From Polyangiaceae bacterium (GTDB taxonomy: Bacteria > Myxococcota_A > Polyangia > Polyangiales > Polyangiaceae): a DNA stretch of 64,000 nucleotides. Shown piece after piece: positions 51,077-59,685 of the stretch. Made by a program: the position numbers and the translations under genes. The notes beneath the pieces are model-generated. The model made no database searches and was not told the DNA's origin. It saw only the letters and a program-made list of their open reading frames with translations. Positions within the stretch are counted from its first letter, which is position 1, and every line of letters begins with the position of its first letter. The stretch spans positions 186,001 to 250,000 of the forward strand of contig JADJYE010000030.1 of NCBI GenBank assembly GCA_016719945.1, given 5' to 3'.

Positions 51077-52398
51077 AGAAGAACTACGTCCTCGACACGA
51101 ACGTCCTCCTCCACGATCCCCGAGCCATTTTCAAGTTCGAGGACAACGACGTCATCATCCCCATCTTCGTCATCGAAGAGATCGATCAGTTCAAGAGAGA
51201 AGGCACCGAGCGGGGCCGTAACGCCCGCACCATCTCCCGACTCTTGGACGATCTGCGCCAGAGCGACAACTCGCTCGCGCGCGGGGTCGACCTCGAGGGC
51301 GGCGGATACCTCCGCATCTGGATCCCGGAGAAGCGGCCCCAGCTCGCGGTCGGCTTCGACAAACACTCCGTCGATCAGGCCCTGCTCCAGACGGCCATCG
51401 ACGTGCGGGACACCGACAAGTCCAAGCCGACGATCTTCGTCACCATGGACACCAACCTCCGCATCCGCGCGGACGCGCTCGGGATCTCCTCCGAGACGTA
51501 CGAGAACCAGCGCGTCGAGGACGAGGCCCTCGAGCAGCCGTTCTTCGACATCGCGCTCGACGGCGCAGCGATCGACGCCTTCTTCCAGGACGGCCAGGTG
51601 ACGCCGCCCCCCTCGCCCGCGCTCTACCCGAACGCGGCCGTCATGCTGCGGGACGCCGCGTCGGCGGGGCACACCGCGCTCGGCCGCTTCGACGGGGCGA
51701 AGGGGCAGGTCGTGAGCCTGCGCGTCTCGCGCGAGGGGGTGCTCGGCATCCGCCCGCGCAACCGCGAGCAGAGCTTCGCGCTCGACGTCCTGCTCGACGA
51801 CTCGATCCGCCTGGTGACGCTGCTCGGCAAGGCCGGCACCGGCAAGACGCTGCTCGCCATCGCCGCGGGGCTCAAGCGCACCACCGAGGAGCAGACGTAC
51901 TCGAGGCTCGTGGTGTCGCGGCCCATCATGCCGCTCGGCCGGGACATCGGCTTCTTGCCTGGCGACGTCGACGAGAAGCTCAACCCCTGGATGCAGCCGA
52001 TCTTCGACAACCTCGAGTTTCTGTATTCGAGCGGTGGCGCGAAGAGCAACGGCCGCGGCTCGCGGGGCTTCCTCGAGCTGCTCGAGAGCGGCACCATTCA
52101 GGTCGAGCCGCTCACCTACATCCGCGGCCGGAGCCTGCCGAACCAGTACCTCATCGTCGACGAGGCTCAAAACCTGACGCCGCACGAGGTAAAGACCATC
52201 ATCACCCGCTGCGGAGAGGGCACCAAGATCGTGCTCACGGGCGATCCTCATCAGATCGACAACCCCTACGTCGACCACGCGTCCAACGGCCTCTCGGTCG
52301 TCGCCGAGCGCTTCAAGCGCGAGCGCATCGCGGCGCACGTGGTCCTGTCCAAGGGCGAGCGGAGCGAGCTCGCGGAGCTCGCGGCGAACCTGCTCTGA
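51073..52398 (+). CDS. PIN-PhoH fusion ATPase (PhoH2/YlaK type)
   Basis: 441 residues. PIN domain first: YVLDTNVLLHDPRAIFKFED, with acidic residues in EEIDQFKR and VTMDTNLRIRA. PhoH ATPase second: Walker A VTLLGKAGTGKTLLAIAAG, VVSRPIMPLGRDIGFLPGD, Walker B YLIVDEAQNLTPHEVKTIIT, and LTGDPHQIDNPYVD. PhoH2-type proteins show ATP-dependent RNA unwinding and cleavage in mycobacteria. ATG start overlaps the sthA stop. A direct functional link to the transhydrogenase is not evident. Confidence 0.93.
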   Translation: MKKNYVLDTNVLLHDPRAIFKFEDNDVIIPIFVIEEIDQFKREGTERGRNARTISRLLDDLRQSDNSLARGVDLEGGGYLRIWIPEKRPQLAVGFDKHSVDQALLQTAIDVRDTDKSKPTIFVTMDTNLRIRADALGISSETYENQRVEDEALEQPFFDIALDGAAIDAFFQDGQVTPPPSPALYPNAAVMLRDAASAGHTALGRFDGAKGQVVSLRVSREGVLGIRPRNREQSFALDVLLDDSIRLVTLLGKAGTGKTLLAIAAGLKRTTEEQTYSRLVVSRPIMPLGRDIGFLPGDVDEKLNPWMQPIFDNLEFLYSSGGAKSNGRGSRGFLELLESGTIQVEPLTYIRGRSLPNQYLIVDEAQNLTPHEVKTIITRCGEGTKIVLTGDPHQIDNPYVDHASNGLSVVAERFKRERIAAHVVLSKGERSELAELAANLL

Positions 52399-52415
52399 CC
52401 GGGCGCGGCTCGACG

Positions 52416-53477
52416 GTGGCTGCGGAGGGGAGCGGCGAGGAGCGAGAGGCGATCCTCAAGGTCGCTATCGCCAGGGTCGCGCTGCTCGCCCACCTGACGC
52501 CGGCCGGCTTGGAGTCCGAGGTCGCGAGGGTCGCTGCGGGGCTCAGGCAGGGCCGCTGCGGCCCGCCGGCGTTCGAGTACGCTCGCCCGCCGTCCGACCT
52601 CGAGCCGCTCGCGCGAGAGCTCGAGTCGTTCGCGCGGCGGTGGAGGGCAGAGGGAGCGGTCGCGGAGCTGTACGCCGACAAGGCGGACGAGGTCGCGCTC
52701 GAGGCGCGCCTGTGCGACGCGCGCGAGCGGGGCCTCGCGCCGCTCGCCAAGCAGCGCTTCTCGACGGAGCCCGAGCTCGCCGCCGAGGCAGACGTGCTCG
52801 CGCGCGCGTGGATCCACGACGTCGCTGACGCGCTGGAGACGGTCGGTGGCGTCGTCACGTCGGATGACGAGCGGGACCCTCGCTCGCTCGTTCGACGCAT
52901 GCGAGCGGAGGTCGGGAGGCACCGGCTGCCCTTTCGGGTGGTGGTGGTCCGCTCGCTCGCGCCGCTCGCTGCGGTCGGCGACGGCGTCATCCAGATCGCG
53001 CCCGGACGCGCGCTCAGCGACGTCGACGTGGAGCGGACCGTGGCTCACGAGATCGAGGGCCACGCCTTGCCAGCGACGCGAGCGCTCGGCTCGCCGATGG
53101 GGCTCTTGCGGGTCGGGACCGCTCGTGGGTCGGACGACCAGGAGGGTTGGGCCCTGATCGTCGAGGAGCGCGCTGGCCTCATGCGCGCCGGGCGCCGCGC
53201 CGAGATCGGCCTGCGCCACGTGGCCTCGCGGTGCGCCCACGACGGCTGGACCTTCGTCGAGACGCTGGAGGCGCTGCGCCTGGAGCACGGCGACAGCGAG
53301 CTGGTCGCGAGGAGCGTCTGCCGCGCGTTCCGAGGCGGCGGCCTCGGTCGCGAGGCCGCCTATCTCCCGGCCATGCTCCGGGTCCGCCGCGCGCTGGCGG
53401 CGTCTCCCGAGCTGGAGGTCACCCTCACCTCGGGGAGGGTGTCGGTCGCGGCGGCGCGCGCGCTCGCTCGTCTCTGA
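52416..53477 (+). CDS. DUF1704/MATCAP-type metallocarboxypeptidase-like protein (QEGxA motif)
   Basis: 353 residues, GTG start. Motif VAHEIEGHALPATRALGSPM contains HExxxH, the zinc site of the DUF1704 family that includes human MATCAP tubulin tyrosine carboxypeptidase. It is followed by GTARGSDDQEGWALIVEERA; QEGWA is the hallmark (QEGLA) of the bacterial branch, annotated in databases as flavohemoglobin expression-modulating. At 353 residues it is somewhat shorter than many homologues, mainly at the N-terminus. The real substrate in bacteria is unknown. It is 17 bp after the PhoH gene. Confidence 0.82.
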   Translation: MAAEGSGEEREAILKVAIARVALLAHLTPAGLESEVARVAAGLRQGRCGPPAFEYARPPSDLEPLARELESFARRWRAEGAVAELYADKADEVALEARLCDARERGLAPLAKQRFSTEPELAAEADVLARAWIHDVADALETVGGVVTSDDERDPRSLVRRMRAEVGRHRLPFRVVVVRSLAPLAAVGDGVIQIAPGRALSDVDVERTVAHEIEGHALPATRALGSPMGLLRVGTARGSDDQEGWALIVEERAGLMRAGRRAEIGLRHVASRCAHDGWTFVETLEALRLEHGDSELVARSVCRAFRGGGLGREAAYLPAMLRVRRALAASPELEVTLTSGRVSVAAARALARL

Positions 53478-53528
53478 GCGCGCTTCACCGCGCGCGGACG
53501 CTCAGCCCGACGCCCGCCCGCGGTCGAC

Positions 53529-54116
53529 CTACGTCTTCTTCTCGGGGGCCGCGATGGGCACGAACGTGCCCTGCACGACCCGCTCCTTCTTCGCGGGGAC
53601 CTCGCCCGGGTAGACCGTGACCTTGGCCTCGCCGATCGACTGGCCGCGCGGCGCGACCCACTCCTCGCGCTCCTTCACCCACTCGAGCACGGCGGCCTTC
53701 GCCTCCTCGCTGATGGGCCGCTCGTCGAGCTGATCGGTCTTGGCGAGCTCGGGCTCGTCGAAGCGATAGCACAGCTCCATCGGGCGGGTGGGGGAGGCCT
53801 TCTTCGCCTCGTCGCGCAGCTTCTGGGCGGCCTCTTCCGCCTCCTTGCGGCGCTGCTCGGCGCGCGCGGCCTTCTCCGCGTGCTCCTTCTCGTCGAGCTG
53901 GGCGACGCGGGCCTTCTCCTCGTCGTCGAGGGGCCGCATCGCGGCCTTCATTCGATCGTTGTCTTCCCTGGAGATCCCTTCGAAGACGACCCCCAGGACC
54001 TCGACGAAGCGCGGCCTGTTCGTGAGCCAACCCACGGCGGCGTCGACGGACTCGTGCTCCACGGCGCGCCCCTCGCCGTCTTCGAGGTCGCGGAGCCTCA
54101 GCATGACCTTCGGCAT
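53529..54116 (-). CDS. Hypothetical protein with charged coiled-coil middle
   Basis: 195 residues, ATG 54116, no signal peptide. N-terminal ~55 residues (MPKVMLRLRDLEDGEGRAVE, VGWLTNRPRFVEVLGVVFEG) look like a small domain; residues ~60-108 are a Glu/Lys/Ala-rich coiled coil (EEKARVAQLDEKEHAEKAAR); the end is YPGEVPAKKERVVQGTFVPI. No family recognised. Confidence 0.65.
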   Translation of the reverse strand: MPKVMLRLRDLEDGEGRAVEHESVDAAVGWLTNRPRFVEVLGVVFEGISREDNDRMKAAMRPLDDEEKARVAQLDEKEHAEKAARAEQRRKEAEEAAQKLRDEAKKASPTRPMELCYRFDEPELAKTDQLDERPISEEAKAAVLEWVKEREEWVAPRGQSIGEAKVTVYPGEVPAKKERVVQGTFVPIAAPEKKT

Positions 54117-54149
54117 AGGGGCGCATCATCGCCCGACAGCGCCGTTCTG

Positions 54150-54308
54150 TCACCGCGTTGCGATGACGATCAGCGCCGTGGCGAGCGCGGTGGCGACGAA
54201 GGTCAGCCTGTTCATTTGCCGGGCCTTCCGCCGGAGGGCCTCGATCTCCTCGGGGTTCGCGACCTTCTCGGAACCCTCACCCATGTCGCGCAGCCCGTGC
54301 GCGGCCAT
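54150..54308 (-). CDS. Small single-pass membrane protein
   Basis: 52 residues from ATG 54308 (ATG 54284, MGEGSEKV, possible). Acidic/basic N-terminus (EKVANPEEIEALRRKARQMN) then one hydrophobic helix (LTFVATALATALIVIAT) at the very C-terminus, so probably tail-anchored. Codon bias fits coding. It is short, so support is modest. It lies 6 bp from the next small membrane gene on the same strand. Confidence 0.5.
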   Translation of the reverse strand: MAAHGLRDMGEGSEKVANPEEIEALRRKARQMNRLTFVATALATALIVIATR

Positions 54309-54314
54309 GTAGGT

Positions 54315-54512
54315 TCACGTCTTGTAGAGCCCTTGAAAGGCGAGGTTGAACGCCCCGAAGAACGGCAACGCGGGCAGCAGGTAGAACGGCAAGGCGGCGC
54401 CGGTCCACTGTAGGATGGCGACGATGACGAGCGCCGCGCCGAACGCGTACAGGCTGCGCCGCAGGCGCTGCACGACGCCGCGATCGTCGATGTTGGGGGA
54501 CGCGGAGATCAT
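54315..54512 (-). CDS. Small two-helix membrane protein
   Basis: 65 residues, ATG 54512. After RGVVQRLRRSLYAFGAALVI come two hydrophobic segments (ALVIVAILQWTGAALPFYL and LLPALPFFGAFNLAFQG). No family known to me. It may share a transcript with the 52-residue protein downstream. Divergent from the nucleotide transporter gene. Confidence 0.55.
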   Translation of the reverse strand: MISASPNIDDRGVVQRLRRSLYAFGAALVIVAILQWTGAALPFYLLPALPFFGAFNLAFQGLYKT

Positions 54513-54590
54513 CGGCCGCGTTAAGAAGTAGCATGGGCGCTGGGCAGACGCTCGGCGTCGTGCAACAACGGCCCAGCGATAGACCGAGGC

Positions 54591-56885
54591 ATGCTGCGGC
54601 GGATCGTCGATCTGAGGGAGGGAGAAGGGCGCACGCTCGCGGCGACGAGCGCGATCCTTGCGCTCGTCACGGGCGCGCATACGATCCTCGAGACCGCCCG
54701 CGACACCTTGTTCTTGTCGAAGCTGCCCCCCTCGCGGCTCGCCTGGGTCTACGTCCTGCTCGCGGCGCTGTCGCTGGTCGCGGGCGCCGTCTCGTCCGCG
54801 ATCTCCAAGCGCTTCGGGCGGCGGGCGGGCTTCGTCGTCACCCTCGGGATCTGCGCCTACGCGATCGTCCTGCTCTACCTCCGCGAGCCCACGCCCGCGA
54901 CGGTGTTCATCCTCTACGTCGCGAGCGGTGTCATCGGGACGATCCTCACGCTGCAGTTCTGGCTGTTCGCGGGGCAGCTCTTCACGGTCTCTCAGGGCAA
55001 GCGCCTGTTCGGGCCCCTCGCCGCCGGAGGCGTGCTCGGCGCGACGCTGGGCGCCACCCTCGCAGCGGTGATGCTCCGCTGGACCTCTGTCAGCTCGCTC
55101 TTGTTCTCGGGCGCCGCCCTGTTCATCGGGGCTGGGCTGATCGTCACGTTCGTGCCGACGGTGGAGGGCATCGACGACGAGGATCTGTCCCCAGTGCAGG
55201 CGTTCTCCTGGCTCCGCGACGCGTCGCTGCTCAAGAGCGACCGCTACGTCGCGCTGATCGGGGGGCTCGTCGCGGTCTCGACCGCGACGGTCCTGGTGGC
55301 CGACTACCTCTTCAAGTCCACGGCCGTCGCGACCCTCGGTCCAGCGAAGCTCGGGCCCTTCCTGGGCGCTTACTACGCCGTCCAGAACGCGCTGGCGCTC
55401 GTGGTGCAGCTGTTCGTGACCGGCCCGCTCATCCGGCGGCTCGGCGTGACGACCACCTTGCTGCTGTTCCCGCTGCTGGTGGGCGCCGGCGGCGTCGGCG
55501 TGATCGCGACGGGGGCGTTCGGCGCGGCGCTCGCGGTCAAGGGCGCCGACGGCTCGCTCCGGCACAGCCTGCACCGCGTGAGCACGGAGCTGTTGCTGCT
55601 GCCGCTGCCGAGCGAGATCCGAGACCGCGCGAAGCGGCTGATCGACACCATGCTCGGGCGCGGCTCGCAGGCCGTCGCGGCCGGTGCCATCGTGGGGCTC
55701 TCGGCGTTCGGCGCGGCCGACCCGCGCACGCTCGGCGCGATCGTCGTTGGGCTCTCGCTGCTGTGGGTGGGGGCGGCGCTCGCGCTGCGCGCGCCCTATC
55801 TGGACGTCTTCCGGCGCGCGCTCGCGCGAGGAGAGCTCCCCGACGGCGAGCAGGACCTCGACCTGTCGGCGGTGGAGACGATCCTCGAGTCGCTCGCGAG
55901 CGACGACGAGAACCAGGTCCTCGCCGCCATCGACGTCCTCGCGAGCTCGCGGCGGCGGAGGCTCTTGCCAGCGCTCATCCTGTACCACGAGTCGCCGGCC
56001 GTGCTGGAGCGTGCCCTGGGCGTGTTCTCTGCCGAGCCCAGGCGAGATTTCGTGCCGCTCGCGGAGCGTCTGCTCGGGCACGCGGACCCCGCCGTGCGCG
56101 GGGCCGCCGTGCGCGCGCTCGCGGCGTCGGGCAACCGCGGCGCAGCGGAGATGGCGCTCTCCGACGCCGACCCCAACGTCCGCGCGGTGGCCGTGTTCTT
56201 CCTGGCCTGGGGCGCGGAGGCTCCAGAGCGGGATCGACGGGTCGAGGCGGTGCTGTCTGCGGAGGGCGACGACGGTTCGCAGGAGCGGCGCGGGCTGCTC
56301 GCCGCGATCGGCGCGCACGGCGACGAGCGGTGGGCTCCCGTGGTCCGCGCCGTCGTGCGCGCGGAGGCCGCACGGCGGTCGCTGGGCGCAGCGGGTGCGG
56401 CGGCCGTGCGCCGCACCCGAGAGGCGTCGCTCGCCGGCTACCTCGTGGAGGAGCTCAAGATCCGCGAGAGCCGCGGCGCGTTCCGCGACGCGCTCCTCGC
56501 GCTGGGCGACCCCGGCTTCGAGGCGCTCGAGCGAGCGCTCTTGGACCCCGCCGTCCCCGAGGTCATCAAGCGCCAGGTTCCCCGCGCCATCGCGAGCTTC
56601 GGCTCTCAGGTGGCCGTCGACCTGCTGCTCGGCCGGCTCGGCTCCGAGCCGAGCCCCTCGGTGAGGCACCGCATCGTCAAGGCGCTGGGGCGACTGTCCA
56701 CCGACGCGAAGACCGGGCTGGTGGGCCGGCTGAAGTTCGATCGCGCGCGCTTCGAGCGCCTCGCCGAGGACGCGCTGAAGGAGCACCTGGCCCTAGGAGA
56801 GCTCGTCGTCGCGCTCGCAGCTCAGGAGCCTGCAGCGGAGCGGCCGAGCGCGCCGCCCGAGGGCTCCCCCGGCCGGATCTCGTGA
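54591..56885 (+). CDS. Npt1/Npt2-type nucleotide transporter fused to HEAT repeats
   Basis: 764 residues. The first ~410 hold about 12 TM segments of the ATP/ADP-translocase (NTT) type: GAHTILETARDTLFLSKLPP, QFWLFAGQLFTVSQGKRLFG, LPLPSEIRDRAKRLIDTMLG. From ~430 to the end HEAT-like repeats occur (DDENQVLAAIDVLAS, HADPAVRGAAVRALAASGNR, VRHRIVKALGRLSTDAK). Obligate parasites use NTTs to import ATP; in free-living bacteria the substrate is uncertain. The end overlaps the next ORF by GTGA. If one base is missing in the C run near 56869-56873, that ORF would be the natural end of this protein. Confidence 0.82.
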   Translation: MLRRIVDLREGEGRTLAATSAILALVTGAHTILETARDTLFLSKLPPSRLAWVYVLLAALSLVAGAVSSAISKRFGRRAGFVVTLGICAYAIVLLYLREPTPATVFILYVASGVIGTILTLQFWLFAGQLFTVSQGKRLFGPLAAGGVLGATLGATLAAVMLRWTSVSSLLFSGAALFIGAGLIVTFVPTVEGIDDEDLSPVQAFSWLRDASLLKSDRYVALIGGLVAVSTATVLVADYLFKSTAVATLGPAKLGPFLGAYYAVQNALALVVQLFVTGPLIRRLGVTTTLLLFPLLVGAGGVGVIATGAFGAALAVKGADGSLRHSLHRVSTELLLLPLPSEIRDRAKRLIDTMLGRGSQAVAAGAIVGLSAFGAADPRTLGAIVVGLSLLWVGAALALRAPYLDVFRRALARGELPDGEQDLDLSAVETILESLASDDENQVLAAIDVLASSRRRRLLPALILYHESPAVLERALGVFSAEPRRDFVPLAERLLGHADPAVRGAAVRALAASGNRGAAEMALSDADPNVRAVAVFFLAWGAEAPERDRRVEAVLSAEGDDGSQERRGLLAAIGAHGDERWAPVVRAVVRAEAARRSLGAAGAAAVRRTREASLAGYLVEELKIRESRGAFRDALLALGDPGFEALERALLDPAVPEVIKRQVPRAIASFGSQVAVDLLLGRLGSEPSPSVRHRIVKALGRLSTDAKTGLVGRLKFDRARFERLAEDALKEHLALGELVVALAAQEPAAERPSAPPEGSPGRIS

Positions 56886-57367
56886 TCGACCTGCTCAGCG
56901 AGCTGCTCCGCGACCGGATGACGAAGTCGCTCGAGCGCGCGTTCCGCTTCATTCAGCTCGCGCACCGCAACGAGGACCTCGAGAGCGTTCACTACGCGGT
57001 GGTGCGAGGAGACAAGCGCGCGCGCTCGACCGCGCTCGAGTTCCTCGACGTGCTCACCATGGGTGACGACGCGCTCCGCACGCTGCTGCGGCTGGTGGTC
57101 GACGACCTACCGCCGAAGGAGCGCGCGCGGCGCGCCCGAGAGATCCTCGCGCCTGGGGCCGACGCGCTCGGACACGACGAGGCGTTGACCCGCCTGATCC
57201 GCGACGAAGATCCGCTGCTCGCCGCGCTCTCCGTCGCCCATGCGGCAGAGGCCGGCCTGCTCGAGCTCGTGCGCCTCGCTCGGCAAGAGGCCAAGCGCCG
57301 CCCCGAGCTGCTCCGGCTCGGTCCGCCCGAGCTGCTCCCCGCGAGGTTGACCTTGTCCCATGCTTGA
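56882..57367 (+). CDS. HEAT-like helical protein, possibly the C-terminus of the transporter
   Basis: 161 residues starting at GTG 56882 within the previous stop. The sequence (LLSELLRDRMTKSLERAFRF, HRNEDLESVHYAVVRGDKRA, RSTALEFLDVLT) is what follows the HEAT region in NTT-HEAT proteins, so this is either a translationally coupled split gene or the result of a one-base error in the C run just upstream. The end overlaps the next gene by 8 bp. Confidence 0.65.
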   Translation: MIDLLSELLRDRMTKSLERAFRFIQLAHRNEDLESVHYAVVRGDKRARSTALEFLDVLTMGDDALRTLLRLVVDDLPPKERARRAREILAPGADALGHDEALTRLIRDEDPLLAALSVAHAAEAGLLELVRLARQEAKRRPELLRLGPPELLPARLTLSHA

Positions 57368-58316
57368 GCCCGACGTCGTCCTGCCCAGCGAGCAGCGCAA
57401 GCTCGTCGAGCGCGAGCTCTTCCTCCGCGCGATGTCCCCGGCGAAGCCGCCGCCCGAGGCGGCGCGTCAGCTCGCCCAGATCCTCCGCGACGTCCACCTG
57501 CCCGCCGGCGCCGTGATCTTCCGCCGCGGGGACGAGCCGGTGAAGTCGTATTACGTGGTCTCCGGGCAGGTCACGCTGGAGGGCCTCGAGGGGGATGACA
57601 TCGAGTTCGGGCCGGGCGCCATCATCGGGATCCTCGACTTGAACATCGGCCGCCCCCGCATCCGCACGGCGGTGGTGACCAAGCCGGCGCACGTGCTCGA
57701 GATGCCTTACGACGGCTGGATGGAGGTGCTCGAAGACTTCCCCGACTTCACGTCGAGCGCGCGCCGCGCCGTGGCGAGGGGGCTGCACGAGATCATGCTC
57801 ACGATGGCGCCGACGGGCGGCTTCGAACACATCCGGCGTCGCGCCGACCCCCTGCCCGACACGGACGTCGTCTCGAGGATCATCGCGCTGCGCAGGGTCC
57901 GGAGCTTCGAGCGATGCAGCGTCCAGGCCCTGGCCGAGCTCGCCTCCCGCGCGGAGGTCCTGGAGCTCGAGGCCGGCGAGATGCTCATGCGGCCGGGCAG
58001 CGGGAACGAGCGCATCTTCGTCGTGATGCGAGGCTCGGTGCACGTCGAGCGCCGCGTCGCGCCGGAGCTCGCCGCGACGTTCTATCCGGGCGAGCTCGTC
58101 CTCGGCTCGGCGACGTTCGCCGGGGCGCTCCCGGGGTACGCGAGCGTCGCCGGCGCCAATACCGCGCTGCTCGCGATCGACCAAAGTGAGATCGACGACG
58201 TCGCCGACGACCATTTCGACCTCGTGAAGGCCGTGCTGCGGGGGATGTCGATCGAGCGAGACACGCTCGCGACCGTGCGGGCGCGCGCCGCGGCGTCCCG
58301 GCGCGGCGGTGGCTGA
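57360..58316 (+). CDS. Protein with two cyclic-nucleotide-binding domains
   Basis: 318 residues. First cNMP-like domain ~40-150 (LRDVHLPAGAVIFRRGDEPV, SYYVVSGQVTLEG, GPGAIIGILDL); second ~180-290 (EVLELEAGEMLMRPGSGNE, IFVVMRGSVHVERR, FYPGELVLGSATF). The phosphate-binding cassette Arg is not clearly conserved, so ligand binding is uncertain. No DNA-binding or enzymatic domain. In other NTT-HEAT proteins a cNMP-binding domain is part of the same chain; here it is separate but overlapping, which suggests it regulates the transporter. Confidence 0.8.
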   Translation: MLEPDVVLPSEQRKLVERELFLRAMSPAKPPPEAARQLAQILRDVHLPAGAVIFRRGDEPVKSYYVVSGQVTLEGLEGDDIEFGPGAIIGILDLNIGRPRIRTAVVTKPAHVLEMPYDGWMEVLEDFPDFTSSARRAVARGLHEIMLTMAPTGGFEHIRRRADPLPDTDVVSRIIALRRVRSFERCSVQALAELASRAEVLELEAGEMLMRPGSGNERIFVVMRGSVHVERRVAPELAATFYPGELVLGSATFAGALPGYASVAGANTALLAIDQSEIDDVADDHFDLVKAVLRGMSIERDTLATVRARAAASRRGGG

Positions 58317-58408
58317 GGGCCCAGCGTCGAGGGACGTCCGGCCCAGGCCTCGACCGTCTGACGTAGGTGTTTCGTCGGTGCTCGCGTCGTGGCATGGTCG
58401 GCTCCGCG

Positions 58409-58870
58409 ATGTCGGGACACAGCGGCGACAATTTCACCATCGACCTCGAAGAGGCGACGGCGATCGTCCGTGTCTTCCGTCGCCCCGAGCTCGGCCCCAG
58501 CGACGTGGTCGCCAGCGCGAAGCGGCTCGCGGCGCGTTGCGCCGAGCTCGCGCTGGCCGCGAACGTGAGCGGGCTCGTCCTCGACCTGCGGCGCGCCACC
58601 GGCGCGGTCGCGCCCGACGTCGAAGCCGAGTACGGGCGCGTGCTGCGCGCGTTCGAGAGCACCGCGCAGCCGATCGCGGTGCTCGTGTCCGACGCCGTCC
58701 AGGCCATGCAGGCGAAGCGCCTCGTCTCGGCCGACGCCCCGAGGCACGGCGGCGTCTTCACCGCGCGCGATCAAGCGCGCCGCTTCGTCGGCGCCGTCGA
58801 TCGCGACGCCTCGACCCGCTTCGATCTGATCGGCGCGTTCACGGCGGAGAAGACCGGCTCGCGCGGCTGA
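58409..58870 (+). CDS. STAS-like or SpoIIAA-like hypothetical protein
   Basis: 153 residues from ATG 58409 (ATG 58394 possible). The pattern FTIDLEEATAIVRVFRRPEL, VSGLVLDLRRATGAVAPDVE and PIAVLVSDAVQAMQAKRL resembles small alpha/beta STAS-type proteins found next to signalling genes in Myxococcota. No catalytic motif is visible. Assignment is tentative. Confidence 0.55.
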   Translation: MSGHSGDNFTIDLEEATAIVRVFRRPELGPSDVVASAKRLAARCAELALAANVSGLVLDLRRATGAVAPDVEAEYGRVLRAFESTAQPIAVLVSDAVQAMQAKRLVSADAPRHGGVFTARDQARRFVGAVDRDASTRFDLIGAFTAEKTGSRG

Positions 58871-58952
58871 TCCGAGCCGCGGATCGTCGTCCGCGCGAAC
58901 CGCGCGGTGGAAAATTTGGCAAGGGCGCGCGACGTCCGCTAGGCGTCGCGAA

Positions 58953-59606
58953 GTGGAGCGGACAACACAACCGAGCGCGAGCTGGGCGCCGCGCGCGGGG
59001 CCTCGCGAGCTCGTGCTTTTGGCGTACGAGCTCGGGGTCTCCCGCGCGACCGGCGTGCTCACGATCGAGCCTCGCGGCGCCTTCCCCGAGCTCGTGCTCG
59101 TGCGCGTCGGGGAGGCGATCACGAGCGACGCTGACCCGATGGGCCGCCAAGCCACCGCCCGCCTCGGTCGCCTCGCGACCCTGGAGAGCGCGCGGCTGTC
59201 GTTCCACCCTGGCGCGGTCTCGGGTCCCGAGCGCGCGGTGCCGCTCGCTCGTTGGGCGCGGCAATGGCTCGAGCGCGACCTCGACCTCGACGCCTCGAAC
59301 CGGCTCGCGTGCACGCTCCAAGAGCGCGACCTCGCCCTCGACCCCACGCGCGCACCGGATCCGGCGCAGCTCGACCCCGCGGAGCGGCGCCTCGTCGCGG
59401 CGCTCGCACGACCGCGTACCCTCGGCGAGCTCGCGACGGTCGCGCGTGTCCCCCGGTACCGGCTGCTCGCCTTCTTGCACTTCTTGACTCTCACCGATGG
59501 CCTGAGGGTCGTGCCGAGCGCTCCGCGCTCGGGCGTGCGACGCTCGGCGCCCTCGCGCGCACTGCGCCCGCGTGGCGCCGCGTCGACGCTGCGCGTCGCG
59601 TCCTGA
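58953..59606 (+). CDS. PATAN-like (DUF4388-like) protein
   Basis: 217 residues, GTG 58953. RELVLLAYELGVSRATGVLT and ELVLVRVGEAITSDADPMG resemble the DUF4388 N-terminal half, followed by a helical part (ARWARQWLERDLDLDASNRL) and what looks like a winged-helix segment (RTLGELATVARVPRYRLLAF). The C-terminus is Arg-rich. Signalling role inferred only from similarity. Confidence 0.55.
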   Translation: MERTTQPSASWAPRAGPRELVLLAYELGVSRATGVLTIEPRGAFPELVLVRVGEAITSDADPMGRQATARLGRLATLESARLSFHPGAVSGPERAVPLARWARQWLERDLDLDASNRLACTLQERDLALDPTRAPDPAQLDPAERRLVAALARPRTLGELATVARVPRYRLLAFLHFLTLTDGLRVVPSAPRSGVRRSAPSRALRPRGAASTLRVAS

Positions 59607-59685
59607 AGCGCTGGCAAGGGGAGCGGGTCGGGCGGGCCCACTTGTAACCACATCGGCTTGGGCCTATGCGTGGATCACGGTGGCC

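Noticed and set aside
58082..59653. 523-codon minus-strand ORF
   Set aside because: Arg/Ala/Ser-rich shadow opposite the cNMP, STAS-like and PATAN-like genes.
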